Positions 33,990 through 43,042 are shown, counted from the stretch's first letter. The stretch: 64,000 nt of DNA from Nostoc sp. 'Peltigera membranacea cyanobiont' N6 (GCF_002949735.1 NZ_CP026681.1:7842501-7906500); one strand, 5' to 3'. Notes: generated by a model from the sequence alone, not told the origin. Made by a program: numbers and translations.

Positions 33990-35207
33990 GGGTGCATCCC
34001 AGTTTTTATTATTCCAAAACAAATAAATAACAGGGAAGGATTGTTACAGAAAACGGAAGTCAGGAAGTAAGGGGACATCAGGAAGGGATAATAAAGTCAT
34101 CAAGACTAGGTGTATCAATGACTCCTGAAGAAGAACAACAGATAAAAGAATATTCTCGTGCAATAGCAAAGATACTGTACAAAAGTACTACGGGTGAGCA
34201 ACTCACAAGTTTGGCAAAAATAGAAGAAGTAGTACGCTCTCAAATGCAGGAATATGTCATGCCAGAAGTAGGGGTTTTTTTATCGAAAATGCCACAGGAG
34301 AAAGCAGCGGATATAAACGAAAGATAAAAAGTATTATTGGAGAACTGCCAATTACAAACTCTCAAGCACAAAAGCTAGAAATTAGACCCCATAATCAATT
34401 GAGTCCATATCTAGAAGCTTGTTGTTTACGAATCAGCGCGTCGGTATCGTATCAACGTGCGGCAGAAGATATTGAATATTTAACTGGTGTAGAAGTATCA
34501 AAAAGTGTGCAGCAACGACTAGTGCATCGTCAAAATTTTGAATTACCGCAAGTAGAATCAACCTTGGAGGAATTGAGTGTGGATGGGGGAAATATCCGCA
34601 TTCGTACAATCAAGGGACAAGTGTGTGATTGGAAGGGTTATAAAGCTACCTGCTTACATGAAAAACAGGCGATTGCTGCCTCATTTCAAGAAAATAGTCT
34701 TGTAATTGATTGGGTCAAAAGCCAATCACTTGCTCCTATCTTGACCTGTCTTGGCGATGGCCATGATGGTATTTGGAATATTGTCCGCGATTTTGCTCCT
34801 GAACACCAGCGTCGGGAGGTACTTGATTGGTTTCATCTGATGGAAAACCTACACAAGATTGGCGGTTCTAATCAACGGCTCAATCAGGCTAAAACCCTTC
34901 TCTGGCAAGGAAAAGTTGATGATGCTATCGCTGTTTTTGCTGACTGTCAGCTCAAACAAGCTTTGAATTTCTGTGCTTACCTTGAGAAACATCGACACCG
35001 GATTGTCAATTACCAATATTATCAAGCAGAACAAATCTGTTCCATTGGTTCTGGTGCTATTGAGTCTACTGTTAAACAGATTGACCGTCGAACCAAAATT
35101 TCTGGCGCACAATGGAAATCTGATAACGTTCCTCAAGTCTTAGCTCATCGTTGTGCTTATCTCAATGGATTAATCTTTGCTCGCTAAATAAAAACTGGGA
35201 TGCTCCC
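33990..35207 (+). mobile_element. Complete ISKra4-like insertion sequence
   Basis: A 1,218-bp element with 21-bp terminal inverted repeats at 33,990-34,010 and 35,187-35,207 that differ at one base (GGGTGCATCCCAG versus GGGAGCATCCCAG at the ends). It is flanked by a perfect 8-bp target duplication. A transposase in two frames fills it. The perfect ends and duplication point to a recent insertion. Confidence 0.9.
34118..35187 (+). CDS. ISKra4-family transposase made by -1 frameshift (two overlapping frames)
   Basis: The first frame runs from ATG 34,118 to a stop at 34,325. The second is open from upstream of 34,201 to 35,187 and contains the DDE-type catalytic region: ELSVDGGNIRIRT near the start, LGDGHDGIWNIV, and VLDWFHLMENLHKI, ending SGAIESTVKQIDRR. 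The shift between frames fits at T TTT TTA (34,276-34,282), a canonical X XXY YYZ heptamer. After shifting, the sequence reads VGVFFIENATGESSG and then continues as a transposase. This gives one protein of about 355 residues, typical for the family. If the shift does not occur, only a short product is made, which would limit transposition. Confidence 0.82.
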
Positions 35208-35215
35208 TTGGTTTC
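35208..35215. repeat. Target site duplication, right copy
   Basis: TTGGTTTC, identical to the copy at 33,982-33,989. Confidence 0.9.
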
Positions 35216-35325
35216 TGGATAATCTCACCATCAATATAAATACTTGCAGGCTTTGTTTCTGGCAACTTTAGAAACTCTTCCAGGGTTAGGGATGCAGATT
35301 TTGCAACACTAATGACTTCTGCCAC
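35208..35325 (-). pseudogene. Uma2-family gene remnant cut by the IS
   Basis: Reading the minus strand from GTG 35,325 gives VAEVISVAKSASL, TLEEFLKLPETKPAS, YIDGEIIQKP, the typical N-terminus of Uma2 proteins, and then the IS begins. Joining the other flank (33,989 downward) continues as MSKFLLLNTHD and a stop, so the gene was probably already truncated before the IS arrived, or the distal part was lost. It cannot be functional. Confidence 0.75.
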
Positions 35326-35418
35326 TCCGAAAATCCTACATTCAGTTTATCAACGTTTGGCACTCCTGAATGGAACAAGGCGATCGCTTATACATACCAC
35401 TAACTCAAAAACGCTTTA

Positions 35419-35637
35419 TTAGGCGTTGCTCATCCACTCCAATGAGGGTTTGCGCTGCAACCTTACACAATCCTGTAAATAAAGGTTAATCAGGCTTTGA
35501 TAGGAAATGCCAGTTTCTTCAGCAAGAACTCTGAAGTAATCAACTACATCCTCCTCAAGTCGAATTGTTACTTGCTTCTTAAGCTTATTAATGTATGGAT
35601 TCTTTATAGATTGAGAAAAATCATACTCTTCTTTCAT
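35419..35637 (-). CDS. Small BrnA/CopG-like antitoxin protein
   Basis: The 72-residue protein starts MKEEYDFSQSIKNPY and contains KKQVTIRLEEDVVDYFRVLAEETG, then SYQSLINLYLQDCV, matching BrnA-type ribbon-helix-helix antitoxins. I chose ATG 35,637 because MKEEYDFS is the usual start; the frame is open further up. No BrnT toxin gene is visible next to it, because the region upstream is the ccaS start. It may be an orphan or may have lost its toxin. Confidence 0.75.
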   Translation of the reverse strand: MKEEYDFSQSIKNPYINKLKKQVTIRLEEDVVDYFRVLAEETGISYQSLINLYLQDCVRLQRKPSLEWMSNA

Positions 35638-35765
35638 AATTACAATGTATATCATAAACAAGTTGAGTAGACTAGAAAACGCAAATTTCCCAAAGCTCAA
35701 CTTTGTTGGGGGCAATGCAGCAATTGTGTCTAGGATTTGATGAGTATTCTATTAGAAAAATCCAA

Positions 35766-38435
35766 ATGCATACTTTATTTCTCCAATCTCTTATTCAGAT
35801 GCTCATGCCAAATTTTAGCGTTATCAATCTAGCCCCTTTCGGTATTGGCTTTAGCATTATTGCTTTGGGGGTAATTTACTATTTTCTCAATCTGGAAGTA
35901 AGTAGACGGCAAAGGGCAGAGGTGATTCTACGGCAACAAACTGAGCGGGAACGGTTAGTAAATCAGATTGCTCAACACATCCGTGAATCTTTGGAATTAG
36001 AGGAGGTTTTGACTACCACTGTTGCAGAAGTGCGAGAGTTTCTTAAAGCAGATCGGGTGTTAATTTATCGACTTTGGGAAGATGGCACTGGTAGCGCAAT
36101 TACTGAAACAGTTTTACCTGAATATACAAAAATTTTGGGAGAAACCTTTCCAGAAGAAGTGTTTCCGAAAGAATATCACCAAGCGTATTCATTGGGGAAA
36201 ACCCGCGCGATCGCTAATGTTGAACAAGCAGATGTCGAATCATGTCTAGCAGACTTTGTGAAACAGTTCGGTGTCAAAGCTAAGTTGGTAGTGCCAATTT
36301 TACAAGAGAATCGGCAAGCAGATAAACAACGAGATAGCAAAACTCCTGCTTCTCCCCCTTATCTTTGGGGCTTATTGATTGCCCATCAGTGCGATCGCAC
36401 CCGTATCTGGGAATCTTGGGAAATTGAGTTGATGAAGCAACTTGCAACCCAGGTGGCGATCGCTATCCAACAATCAGAACTTTACAAACAGCTACAAACA
36501 CTCAACGCTGAATTAGAAGACCGCGTTCAACAACGGACTCAAGAGTTAGCTAAAGCTAATGTCTCTCTCCGAGCCGAAATAGCCGAACGTCAACGCACGC
36601 AAGCCGCCTTACAAGCTTTAATTACTGCCTCTCCTCGCGCCATCTTCACACTTGATTTAGAAGGAAATGTGAAAATCTGGAACCCTGCTGCTGAACGCAT
36701 GTTTGGCTGGACAGAGGCGGAGACGATCGATCGTCCTAACCCAATTTTTTTAGATGACCAATTAGAAGAATACAATACTCTCCAACAAAGTATATTCCAA
36801 GGAACAACTTATACCAGAGTGGAATTGCGCCGTTTTAAAAAAGATGGCACTGCGATCGATATAGTTTTCTCTGCCGCTCCCTTACATGATAGTGACGATA
36901 GTATCAACGGCATGGTGGCAGTGATTGCTGATATTACCCATCAAAGGCAGCAGGAAGAACAAGTTAGATTGCTGCAATCTGTGGTTGTAAATACGAATGA
37001 TGCTGTAGTTATCACTGAAGCCCAACCCGTTGGCGAACCGGGGCCAAATATTATCTATGTTAATGAAGCATTTACTCGAATCACAGGTTACAGCCTGCAA
37101 GAAGTTTTAGGTAAAACGCCCCGTATCCTGCAAGGAGCGAAAACAAGTCGCGCTGAACTCGATAAAGTCTGGACTGCCCTTTCTCGTTGGGAACCAGTCA
37201 CCGTTCAGGTAATTAACTACCGCAAAGATGGCTCGGAATTCTGGAATGAATTTAGCATTGTCCCCGTAGCTGATAAAACCGGCTGGTATACCCACTGGAT
37301 ATCAGTACAACGTGACATTACTGGGCGCAAGCAAGCTGAACAGGCATTATGTCAAAGCGAAGAACGCTTCCGCTCATTAATTGAAAATGCTTTAGATATT
37401 GTCAAAATTCTGGATGTAGATGGTTCTATTCGTTACGAAAGTCCTTCTGTCGAAAAAGTTTTGGGTTATCCACCAGCAGAACTAATTGGCAAAAACTTAT
37501 TAAATTACATTCACCAAGATGATTTTGTTAATATCTATCATAGTTTTATTCATGCTATCGAAAATTCAGAAGTTACTGCCCCAATTGAGTTTCGTTGTCG
37601 CCACAAAGATGGCTCGTGGCGGATGCTAGAAGCGATTAGCCAGAAATTTCTAGATAATACAGCAGATACTAAAATTATGGTTAACTGCCGCGATATTACA
37701 GAACGCAAGCGGGTAGATGAAATTCGGATGGCACTAGAGCGAGAGAGAGAACTCAGCGTTTTGAAAACACGTTTTTTTTCAATGGCATCTCATGAGTTTC
37801 GCACACCCCTAAGTACTGCCTTAGCAGCTGCTCAATTGCTAGAGAACTGTCAGGATGAATGGGATAACTCTTCTAAGCGACTGAGGAATTTGCAGAGAAT
37901 TCAACTCTCTGTCAAAAATATGGTTCAAATGTTAGACGATATTTTAACCATCAATCGAGCCGAAACCGGAAAACTAGAATTTAATCCTAAACTTCTAGAT
38001 TTAGAAGAATTCTGCGGTGATTTTGTAGAAGAAATGCGCCTAAGTACAGATGAGAGGCATACACTTAGCTTTGTTTGCCAAGGGAAAGCTGTTCCAGGCT
38101 GGGTGGATGAAAGGTTATTGCGTTCTATTCTGTCTAATTTGCTGCTCAATGCAATTAAATATTCTCCTCAAGGGGGGAATGTTCATCTAGAACTGGAGTT
38201 TGAAGCAGATACGGTGATTCTCCAGGTTCAGGATCGAGGTATTGGGATTCCGCTAGCAGATCAAAAACAACTGTTTGAGCCGTTTCATCGGGGCAAGAAT
38301 GTTAGAAGCATTCCTGGTACAGGCTTAGGATTAGTAGTAGTGAAAAAGTGTGTGGATTTACACCAAGGTTGTATTAACATCACCACAGAAGTAGGGATTG
38401 GTACAACTTGTGCGATCGCTCTCCCATTATTATAA
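35766..38435 (+). CDS. ccaS: CcaS cyanobacteriochrome histidine kinase (green/red light sensor)
   Basis: Domain order, numbered from ATG 35,766, is as follows. A membrane helix spans about residues 22-42. A GAF domain of the cyanobacteriochrome type (about 60-240) has the bilin-binding cysteine at residue 160 in VESCLADFVKQFGVKAKLVVPIL. Three PAS domains follow (about 280-395, 400-525, 530-650). HisKA has H676 in FFSMASHEFRTPL, and HATPase ends the protein with GIGIP and GTGLGLVVVKK. In relatives, green light activates it to phosphorylate CcaR. The second PAS contains GKTPRILQGAK where a LOV domain has NCRFLQG, but no cysteine. No clear ribosome site marks the start; ATG 35,715 or 35,799 are alternatives. 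Unlike in some relatives, it is separated from ccaR by 5 kb. Confidence 0.88.
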   Translation: MHTLFLQSLIQMLMPNFSVINLAPFGIGFSIIALGVIYYFLNLEVSRRQRAEVILRQQTERERLVNQIAQHIRESLELEEVLTTTVAEVREFLKADRVLIYRLWEDGTGSAITETVLPEYTKILGETFPEEVFPKEYHQAYSLGKTRAIANVEQADVESCLADFVKQFGVKAKLVVPILQENRQADKQRDSKTPASPPYLWGLLIAHQCDRTRIWESWEIELMKQLATQVAIAIQQSELYKQLQTLNAELEDRVQQRTQELAKANVSLRAEIAERQRTQAALQALITASPRAIFTLDLEGNVKIWNPAAERMFGWTEAETIDRPNPIFLDDQLEEYNTLQQSIFQGTTYTRVELRRFKKDGTAIDIVFSAAPLHDSDDSINGMVAVIADITHQRQQEEQVRLLQSVVVNTNDAVVITEAQPVGEPGPNIIYVNEAFTRITGYSLQEVLGKTPRILQGAKTSRAELDKVWTALSRWEPVTVQVINYRKDGSEFWNEFSIVPVADKTGWYTHWISVQRDITGRKQAEQALCQSEERFRSLIENALDIVKILDVDGSIRYESPSVEKVLGYPPAELIGKNLLNYIHQDDFVNIYHSFIHAIENSEVTAPIEFRCRHKDGSWRMLEAISQKFLDNTADTKIMVNCRDITERKRVDEIRMALERERELSVLKTRFFSMASHEFRTPLSTALAAAQLLENCQDEWDNSSKRLRNLQRIQLSVKNMVQMLDDILTINRAETGKLEFNPKLLDLEEFCGDFVEEMRLSTDERHTLSFVCQGKAVPGWVDERLLRSILSNLLLNAIKYSPQGGNVHLELEFEADTVILQVQDRGIGIPLADQKQLFEPFHRGKNVRSIPGTGLGLVVVKKCVDLHQGCINITTEVGIGTTCAIALPLL

Positions 38436-38771
38436 CGAGTGCGATCGCAATAACTTAAGGCAAGAGACGCGATGAATCGCCGTCTTTACAATAATAATCT
38501 AGGATTTTCATCAAAAAACTTTTGCGTTGAAGCGTTTTGAAGCGTTTTTAATCCAAGGGGACGCATTGGCATTGCAGGGTATTACCAAATTTAATTCCCT
38601 ATAAATTAATCAAATGCTGTACTCAGTACTATTGTTCGAGATTGCTGAAACCAGCTTTTGGTAAAGAATTGTAATCCAAAATCCCAAATCTAAAACCCAA
38701 AATTCCGATGAGTCCCTGACTACGGTAGTCTAGATGAGAGTGAATTATCGCCTCGTTTGATATATTGTTTT
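38436..38771. other. Intergenic region between ccaS and hemC
   Basis: Contains dispersed repeats such as GACGCGATGAATCGCCGTC near 38,466 and a CCCAAATC/AAAACCC tract near 38,675-38,705. It should hold the hemC promoter. Nothing else is recognised. Confidence 0.5.
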
Positions 38772-39743
38772 ATGACTTCAGTAGTTTCTAGTCCCCCACG
38801 CACTATTCGGATCGGCTCGCGCAAAAGCCAACTTGCTCTGGTTCAAACCTACTGGGTACAAGAGCAACTCCAGAAAAGCTTTCCTGATATCACTTTTGAA
38901 GTCCACACCATGTCTACCCAAGGCGATAAAATCTTGGATGTAGCATTAGCTAAGATTGGCGATAAAGGACTTTTTACTAAAGAACTTGAAGTTGGAATGC
39001 TCAATCAGGAGATTGACTTTGCGGTTCATTCTCTCAAGGATCTGCCGACTCACTTACCAGAAGGGTTAACGTTAGCAGCAATCACTGAACGGGAAAACCC
39101 AGCCGATGCATTAGTGGTGCATGAAAAGCATAAAGATAAACAAATCGATACGTTACCAGAAGGTGCGGTAATTGGTACATCTTCGCTAAGACGTTTAGCA
39201 CAGTTACGCCATCACTTTCCTCACTTTACATTTAAGGATGTGCGGGGAAACTTAATTACACGGTTGGCAAAACTGGATGCAGGCGAATACGATGCCTTAA
39301 TTTTGGCAGCCGCAGGATTGGAAAGATTGGGAATGGGCGATCGCGTTCATCAAATCTTACCCAAAGAAATCTCCCTTCACGCGGTTGGACAAGGAGCTTT
39401 GGGGATAGAATGTCGTGCTGATGATAGTGAAGTGCTATCTCTACTCAAAGCAATTGAACATCCCGAAACACGCGATCGCTGTCTCGCCGAGCGCTCTTTT
39501 TTACGGTCTTTAGAGGGCGGCTGTCAAGTACCTATTGGTGTAAATACAGAAATATCTGGAGAAAATTTAACCTTGACAGGGATAGTCGCCAGTGTAGATG
39601 GTCAAAAGTTCGTCAAAGATACCGTCACAGGGATTGCTAACAACGCCGAAGCACTAGGCATAGAACTAGCAGAACTGTTGCGACAACAGGGAGCGCAAGA
39701 AATTTTATCAGAAATTTTTGCGGTGATTCAGCGCGGTTCCTAA
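38772..39743 (+). CDS. hemC: Porphobilinogen deaminase (hydroxymethylbilane synthase)
   Basis: The enzyme joins four porphobilinogens into hydroxymethylbilane in tetrapyrrole synthesis. Family motifs are RIGSRKSQLALVQT near the start, VHSLKDLPT near residue 85, GTSSLRRLAQLR near residue 130, and the cofactor-binding cysteine in SLEGGCQVPIG near residue 245. I chose ATG 38,772 (MTSVVSSPP) over 38,757 because it starts the family-like region. The products feed both chlorophyll and the bilins used by the PE genes in this window. Confidence 0.95.
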   Translation: MTSVVSSPPRTIRIGSRKSQLALVQTYWVQEQLQKSFPDITFEVHTMSTQGDKILDVALAKIGDKGLFTKELEVGMLNQEIDFAVHSLKDLPTHLPEGLTLAAITERENPADALVVHEKHKDKQIDTLPEGAVIGTSSLRRLAQLRHHFPHFTFKDVRGNLITRLAKLDAGEYDALILAAAGLERLGMGDRVHQILPKEISLHAVGQGALGIECRADDSEVLSLLKAIEHPETRDRCLAERSFLRSLEGGCQVPIGVNTEISGENLTLTGIVASVDGQKFVKDTVTGIANNAEALGIELAELLRQQGAQEILSEIFAVIQRGS

Positions 39744-39876
39744 GCAATTGGGCAAGCCGATGTGATTAGATAAGAATTGATCGCCGTTGCACTGATGTGC
39801 CAGACGCGACTTGTTGCGTTGGTCGGGATTCAGAAAGTTGATTTGACAATATAGACTCAGGGAAGCAAAAATTACC

Positions 39877-41316
39877 ATGCGGATTCTATTTGTTGCAGCA
39901 GAAGCAGCGCCCGTTGCGAAAGTAGGAGGAATGGGTGATGTTGTCGGGGCATTACCCAAAGTCCTGAGAGAAATGGGGCATGATGTGCGGATATTCTTGC
40001 CTTACTACGGCTTCCTGCCAGACAAAATGGAAATTCCCCAAGAACCCATCTGGTGGGGAGATGCCATGTTCCAGCACTTTGCAGTATATGAAAGTGTTCT
40101 GCCTGGTACTGATGTTCCCTTGTACTTATTTGGACATCCGTCCTTCATGCCGCGCCGCATCTATTCTGGAGATGATGAAGATTGGCGGTTCACATTGTTT
40201 GCTAATGGTGCAGCCGAGTTTGCCTGGAATTACTGGAAGCCAGATATTATCCATTGTCACGATTGGCATACAGGGATGATTCCGGTATGGATGCACCAAG
40301 ATCCTGATATCACCACAGTGTTTACCATCCATAACCTGGCTTATCAAGGGCCGTGGCGTTGGTATTTAGAGAAAATTACTTGGTGTCCCTGGTATATGCA
40401 AGGACACAACGTAATGGCGGCGGCTGTACAATTTGCCAACAAGGTAAATACAGTTTCGCCCACTTATGCCGAGCAAATCAAGACACCTACTTACGGTGAA
40501 ACATTAGAAGGTTTGCTGTCTTTTATTAGCGGTAAATTATCTGGGATTATCAACGGTATTGATACTGAGGTATATAATCCCGAAAATGACAAATACATTG
40601 AGCAAACTTTTACTGCTGATACTTTAGAAAAACGTAAAGCCAATAAAATTGCTTTACAACAAGAATTAGGATTAGAAGTTAATTCCAAAGCCTTTTTTAT
40701 TGGGATTGTAACCCGATTAGTGGAACAAAAGGGCATTGATTTGATATTACAAATCCTCGATCGCTTCCTCTCTTATACAGATGCACAGCTGGTTTTGCTG
40801 GGGACAGGCGATCGCTACTATGAAACTCAGATGTGGGAATTAGCATCCCGCTTTCCTGGACGCATGGCAACTTATCTACTGTATAACGATGCCCTGTCTC
40901 GCCGCATTTACGCTGGTACTGATGCTTTCTTAATGCCTAGTCGTTTTGAACCATGCGGTATTAGTCAAATGATGTCTTTACGCTACGGTTCTGTCCCTAT
41001 TGTGCGCCGCACAGGTGGATTAGTTGACACCGTAAGCCATTATGACCCGGAAAATGCCGCAGGTACCGGTTATTGCTTTGACCGCTATGAACCGCTAGAC
41101 CTTTTTACCTGTATGATCCGGGCTTGGGAAGGCTTCCGTTTCAAACCGCAATGGCAAGAACTGCAAAAACGCGGTATGAGTGAAGATTTTAGTTGGCATC
41201 AATCGGCCAAAGAGTACGTGAAGTTGTACAGGTCTATTTTCGGTTTGCCAGAAGAAGAAGAGACACCACAACCAGAGGTAGTGTTAAACGAAGCAGTCAC
41301 CAATAGCAAGTCCTAA
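39877..41316 (+). CDS. glgA: Glycogen synthase GlgA
   Basis: GlgA extends alpha-1,4-glucan chains from ADP-glucose. The 479-residue GT5 protein has the N-terminal KVGGMGDVVGALPKVL motif (K-x-G-G), HDWHTGMIP, INGIDTEVYNP, and the second GT5 domain with PSRFEPCGISQMM and VRRTGGLVDTV. The C-terminal polar tail with EEEETPQPE is unremarkable. The gene is single, 134 bases after hemC. Confidence 0.95.
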   Translation: MRILFVAAEAAPVAKVGGMGDVVGALPKVLREMGHDVRIFLPYYGFLPDKMEIPQEPIWWGDAMFQHFAVYESVLPGTDVPLYLFGHPSFMPRRIYSGDDEDWRFTLFANGAAEFAWNYWKPDIIHCHDWHTGMIPVWMHQDPDITTVFTIHNLAYQGPWRWYLEKITWCPWYMQGHNVMAAAVQFANKVNTVSPTYAEQIKTPTYGETLEGLLSFISGKLSGIINGIDTEVYNPENDKYIEQTFTADTLEKRKANKIALQQELGLEVNSKAFFIGIVTRLVEQKGIDLILQILDRFLSYTDAQLVLLGTGDRYYETQMWELASRFPGRMATYLLYNDALSRRIYAGTDAFLMPSRFEPCGISQMMSLRYGSVPIVRRTGGLVDTVSHYDPENAAGTGYCFDRYEPLDLFTCMIRAWEGFRFKPQWQELQKRGMSEDFSWHQSAKEYVKLYRSIFGLPEEEETPQPEVVLNEAVTNSKS

Positions 41317-41540
41317 AACGCGGGAGCATTCCAATTTGGCAAAAATATACGGAACTGACGCAAAAACCCTTTTAAATCCTCTTCCCTTTGCGTCGTTTGT
41401 GTTCTTTGCGGTTCGTTTTTATCCTTCGGGGTAAGTCAAAATTCCGTATGTAAATTAAACTTGCACATTTGGGATGCTCCATAAAACGCTAGGGTGCAAA
41501 GGTATCATTATAGCGTTTCCTAATCACATGAGGTACATCA

Positions 41541-41585
41541 TAGTCCCCTCATCGCTTGCGGGGAGGGGGTTGGGGGTGGGGTTCT
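41541..41585. repeat. G-rich dispersed repeat
   Basis: CATCGCTTGCGGGGAGGGGG followed by TTGGGGGTGGGGTTC. The same kind of sequence, in the other orientation, is at 56,376-56,471. Confidence 0.65.
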
Positions 41586-41648
41586 TGTACCTCACTCAAC
41601 TGAGAACCGCTATAGCCCAGCGAATGGAATTCGCAGCTACACAGACAA

Positions 41649-41666
41649 AGCCCAGCGACCTGGGCT
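41649..41666 (+). terminator. Hairpin, possible terminator
   Basis: Stem AGCCCAG/CTGGGCT around CGAC, 330 bases after glgA. The arms are identical to the terminator at 25,346. There is no T tract after it, so termination is uncertain. Confidence 0.45.
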
Positions 41667-41704
41667 AATAGAAAATTAACAATAGGCTTAAGCTTATTGT
41701 TTTT

Positions 41705-41726
41705 AACCCGCGCAGGCGGGTTTTGT
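41705..41726 (+). terminator. Rho-independent terminator
   Basis: Stem AACCCGC/GCGGGTT with loop GCAG followed by TTGTGTG. It is oriented to end plus-strand transcripts from glgA before they run into cpeY. Confidence 0.65.
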
Positions 41727-41770
41727 GTGTGTAGACGCGGTTTCTAACCGCCCTTTTAACTAAACCCTAA

Positions 41771-43042
41771 CTATTGAATACTCGTCGCTTTCGCCCTAAT
41801 TAACCAATCGCGATCGCTAGCGCAAATTTCCCGACCGGATGAGTCGCCTAAGCGGTCTAGTGCTAATAAACAAGCATATTTCAAATCCCAAATCGGCGTA
41901 TTGAGACAAATCTTGAGTTCATGAATTGCTCGCGAATCACCCAATTCACCAAGAGCGATCGCACACGCTGCGCGAGATTTCTGAAACTGGGGTTCGCGGT
42001 TGTGTAGGTTTTCTATTAACAAATCGTAAGCGGGAGCGTATTTTAGCCAGCCGAAAAGTTTCATCACATGATAATGAGCGCCATAATCGTTATATGCTTT
42101 GTCCCCATAAGTTGTTAGGAGCGCTTGGGATGCTTCTTCTGCATAGATATCTAATAAGGTTTTTGTTGCTAAATAGCAGCGGCCAAAATCGGTTTCGTAG
42201 AGTTCGTTAATCACAAAATCTAATACAGGGGTTGCGTCATACTCATGGACTAGATCGAGGTCGTTGGGACGATCGTAAAGTACTTGTTCTAAGTAAGGTT
42301 GAATTTCTGTAAAGGTAATTTCACCACTGGGAACGCCTGCATCTAAAAGCATCCGCAAACCTCGCAACCTAAACACCAGAGAGACAGGACAACGAGCAAT
42401 TTCTGGGATGGCTTTGTAGTAGCGTGCATCAATCAAGTCTTGAATACAACCGCGCCGTGCATTGACGCTGGTACTTTGCAACAGCGCCATCACTTCAGTG
42501 ATTTGAGAGTAGTCACCGGTAAAACGACAAACCGTAGCGATCGCCGCACTACGCGTAGGTTCATCATCCACTTGAGTAAATTTATTTACCCGTTCTAAAG
42601 ACGACTGATAATCAGCATTAGCTAAGGTGTGAATAATTACTCGATAAATTTGACCTGGTTTATCGAGTAGTTGCGCTACTTCTTCAAGAATTTCTGGATC
42701 TTTAGTCCCAATTTCCCCGATCGCCCACACGGTATTTTCAACAGTATAAATATCATCATCTTTAAGGCATTGCCGAATTACAGGTAAAGCTGATTCAGCT
42801 TGCAATCGCCCCAGACTTTCCACAGCCTTGCGGCGGACAATGCGATGGTCTAACTCATCAGGGTTACTGGTTTCAATCGCCCGTACCAAAGCTGCGATCG
42901 ATTGCTCAGTGGGGAAGTTAATTAGATGGGAAACAGCAATATACTTATCAGAAGCGTCTTCGAGTTGTTCTAATGGTGTATCGATAATTGCGATCGCTTG
43001 ATCTTCTGTTAGCCCAAACATTTTAAAAAAACGTTTATCCAT
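41771..43042 (-). CDS. cpeY: Bilin lyase subunit CpeY (HEAT repeats)
   Basis: In Fremyella diplosiphon CpeY, with CpeZ, attaches phycoerythrobilin to Cys82 of the CpeA chain. This 423-residue protein is built of HEAT/PBS-lyase repeats, e.g. AVESLGRLQAESALPVI, AIGEIGTKDPEIL and IALGELGDSRAIHELK. The N-terminus is MDKRFFKMFGLTEDQA. Length and repeats fit the E/F-type lyase family. It is divergent from the DUF1838 gene, 143 bases apart, and near cpeZ, cpeA and cpeB. Confidence 0.88.
   Translation of the reverse strand: MDKRFFKMFGLTEDQAIAIIDTPLEQLEDASDKYIAVSHLINFPTEQSIAALVRAIETSNPDELDHRIVRRKAVESLGRLQAESALPVIRQCLKDDDIYTVENTVWAIGEIGTKDPEILEEVAQLLDKPGQIYRVIIHTLANADYQSSLERVNKFTQVDDEPTRSAAIATVCRFTGDYSQITEVMALLQSTSVNARRGCIQDLIDARYYKAIPEIARCPVSLVFRLRGLRMLLDAGVPSGEITFTEIQPYLEQVLYDRPNDLDLVHEYDATPVLDFVINELYETDFGRCYLATKTLLDIYAEEASQALLTTYGDKAYNDYGAHYHVMKLFGWLKYAPAYDLLIENLHNREPQFQKSRAACAIALGELGDSRAIHELKICLNTPIWDLKYACLLALDRLGDSSGREICASDRDWLIRAKATSIQ

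Larger units (their letters stand above)
41317..41770. other. Intergenic region with dispersed repeats and two hairpin terminators
   Basis: Between convergent glgA and cpeY lie a CTTTGCGTCGTTTGTG / CTTTGCGGTTCG repeat (about 41,390-41,420), a G-rich GGGGAGGGGGTTGGGGGTGG repeat (about 41,541-41,582) and the hairpins listed separately. Confidence 0.6.

Noticed and set aside
37021..37330. LOV photoreceptor domain in CcaS
   Set aside because: The segment resembles LOV but the cysteine that binds flavin is missing (TPRILQG), so it is treated as an ordinary PAS domain.
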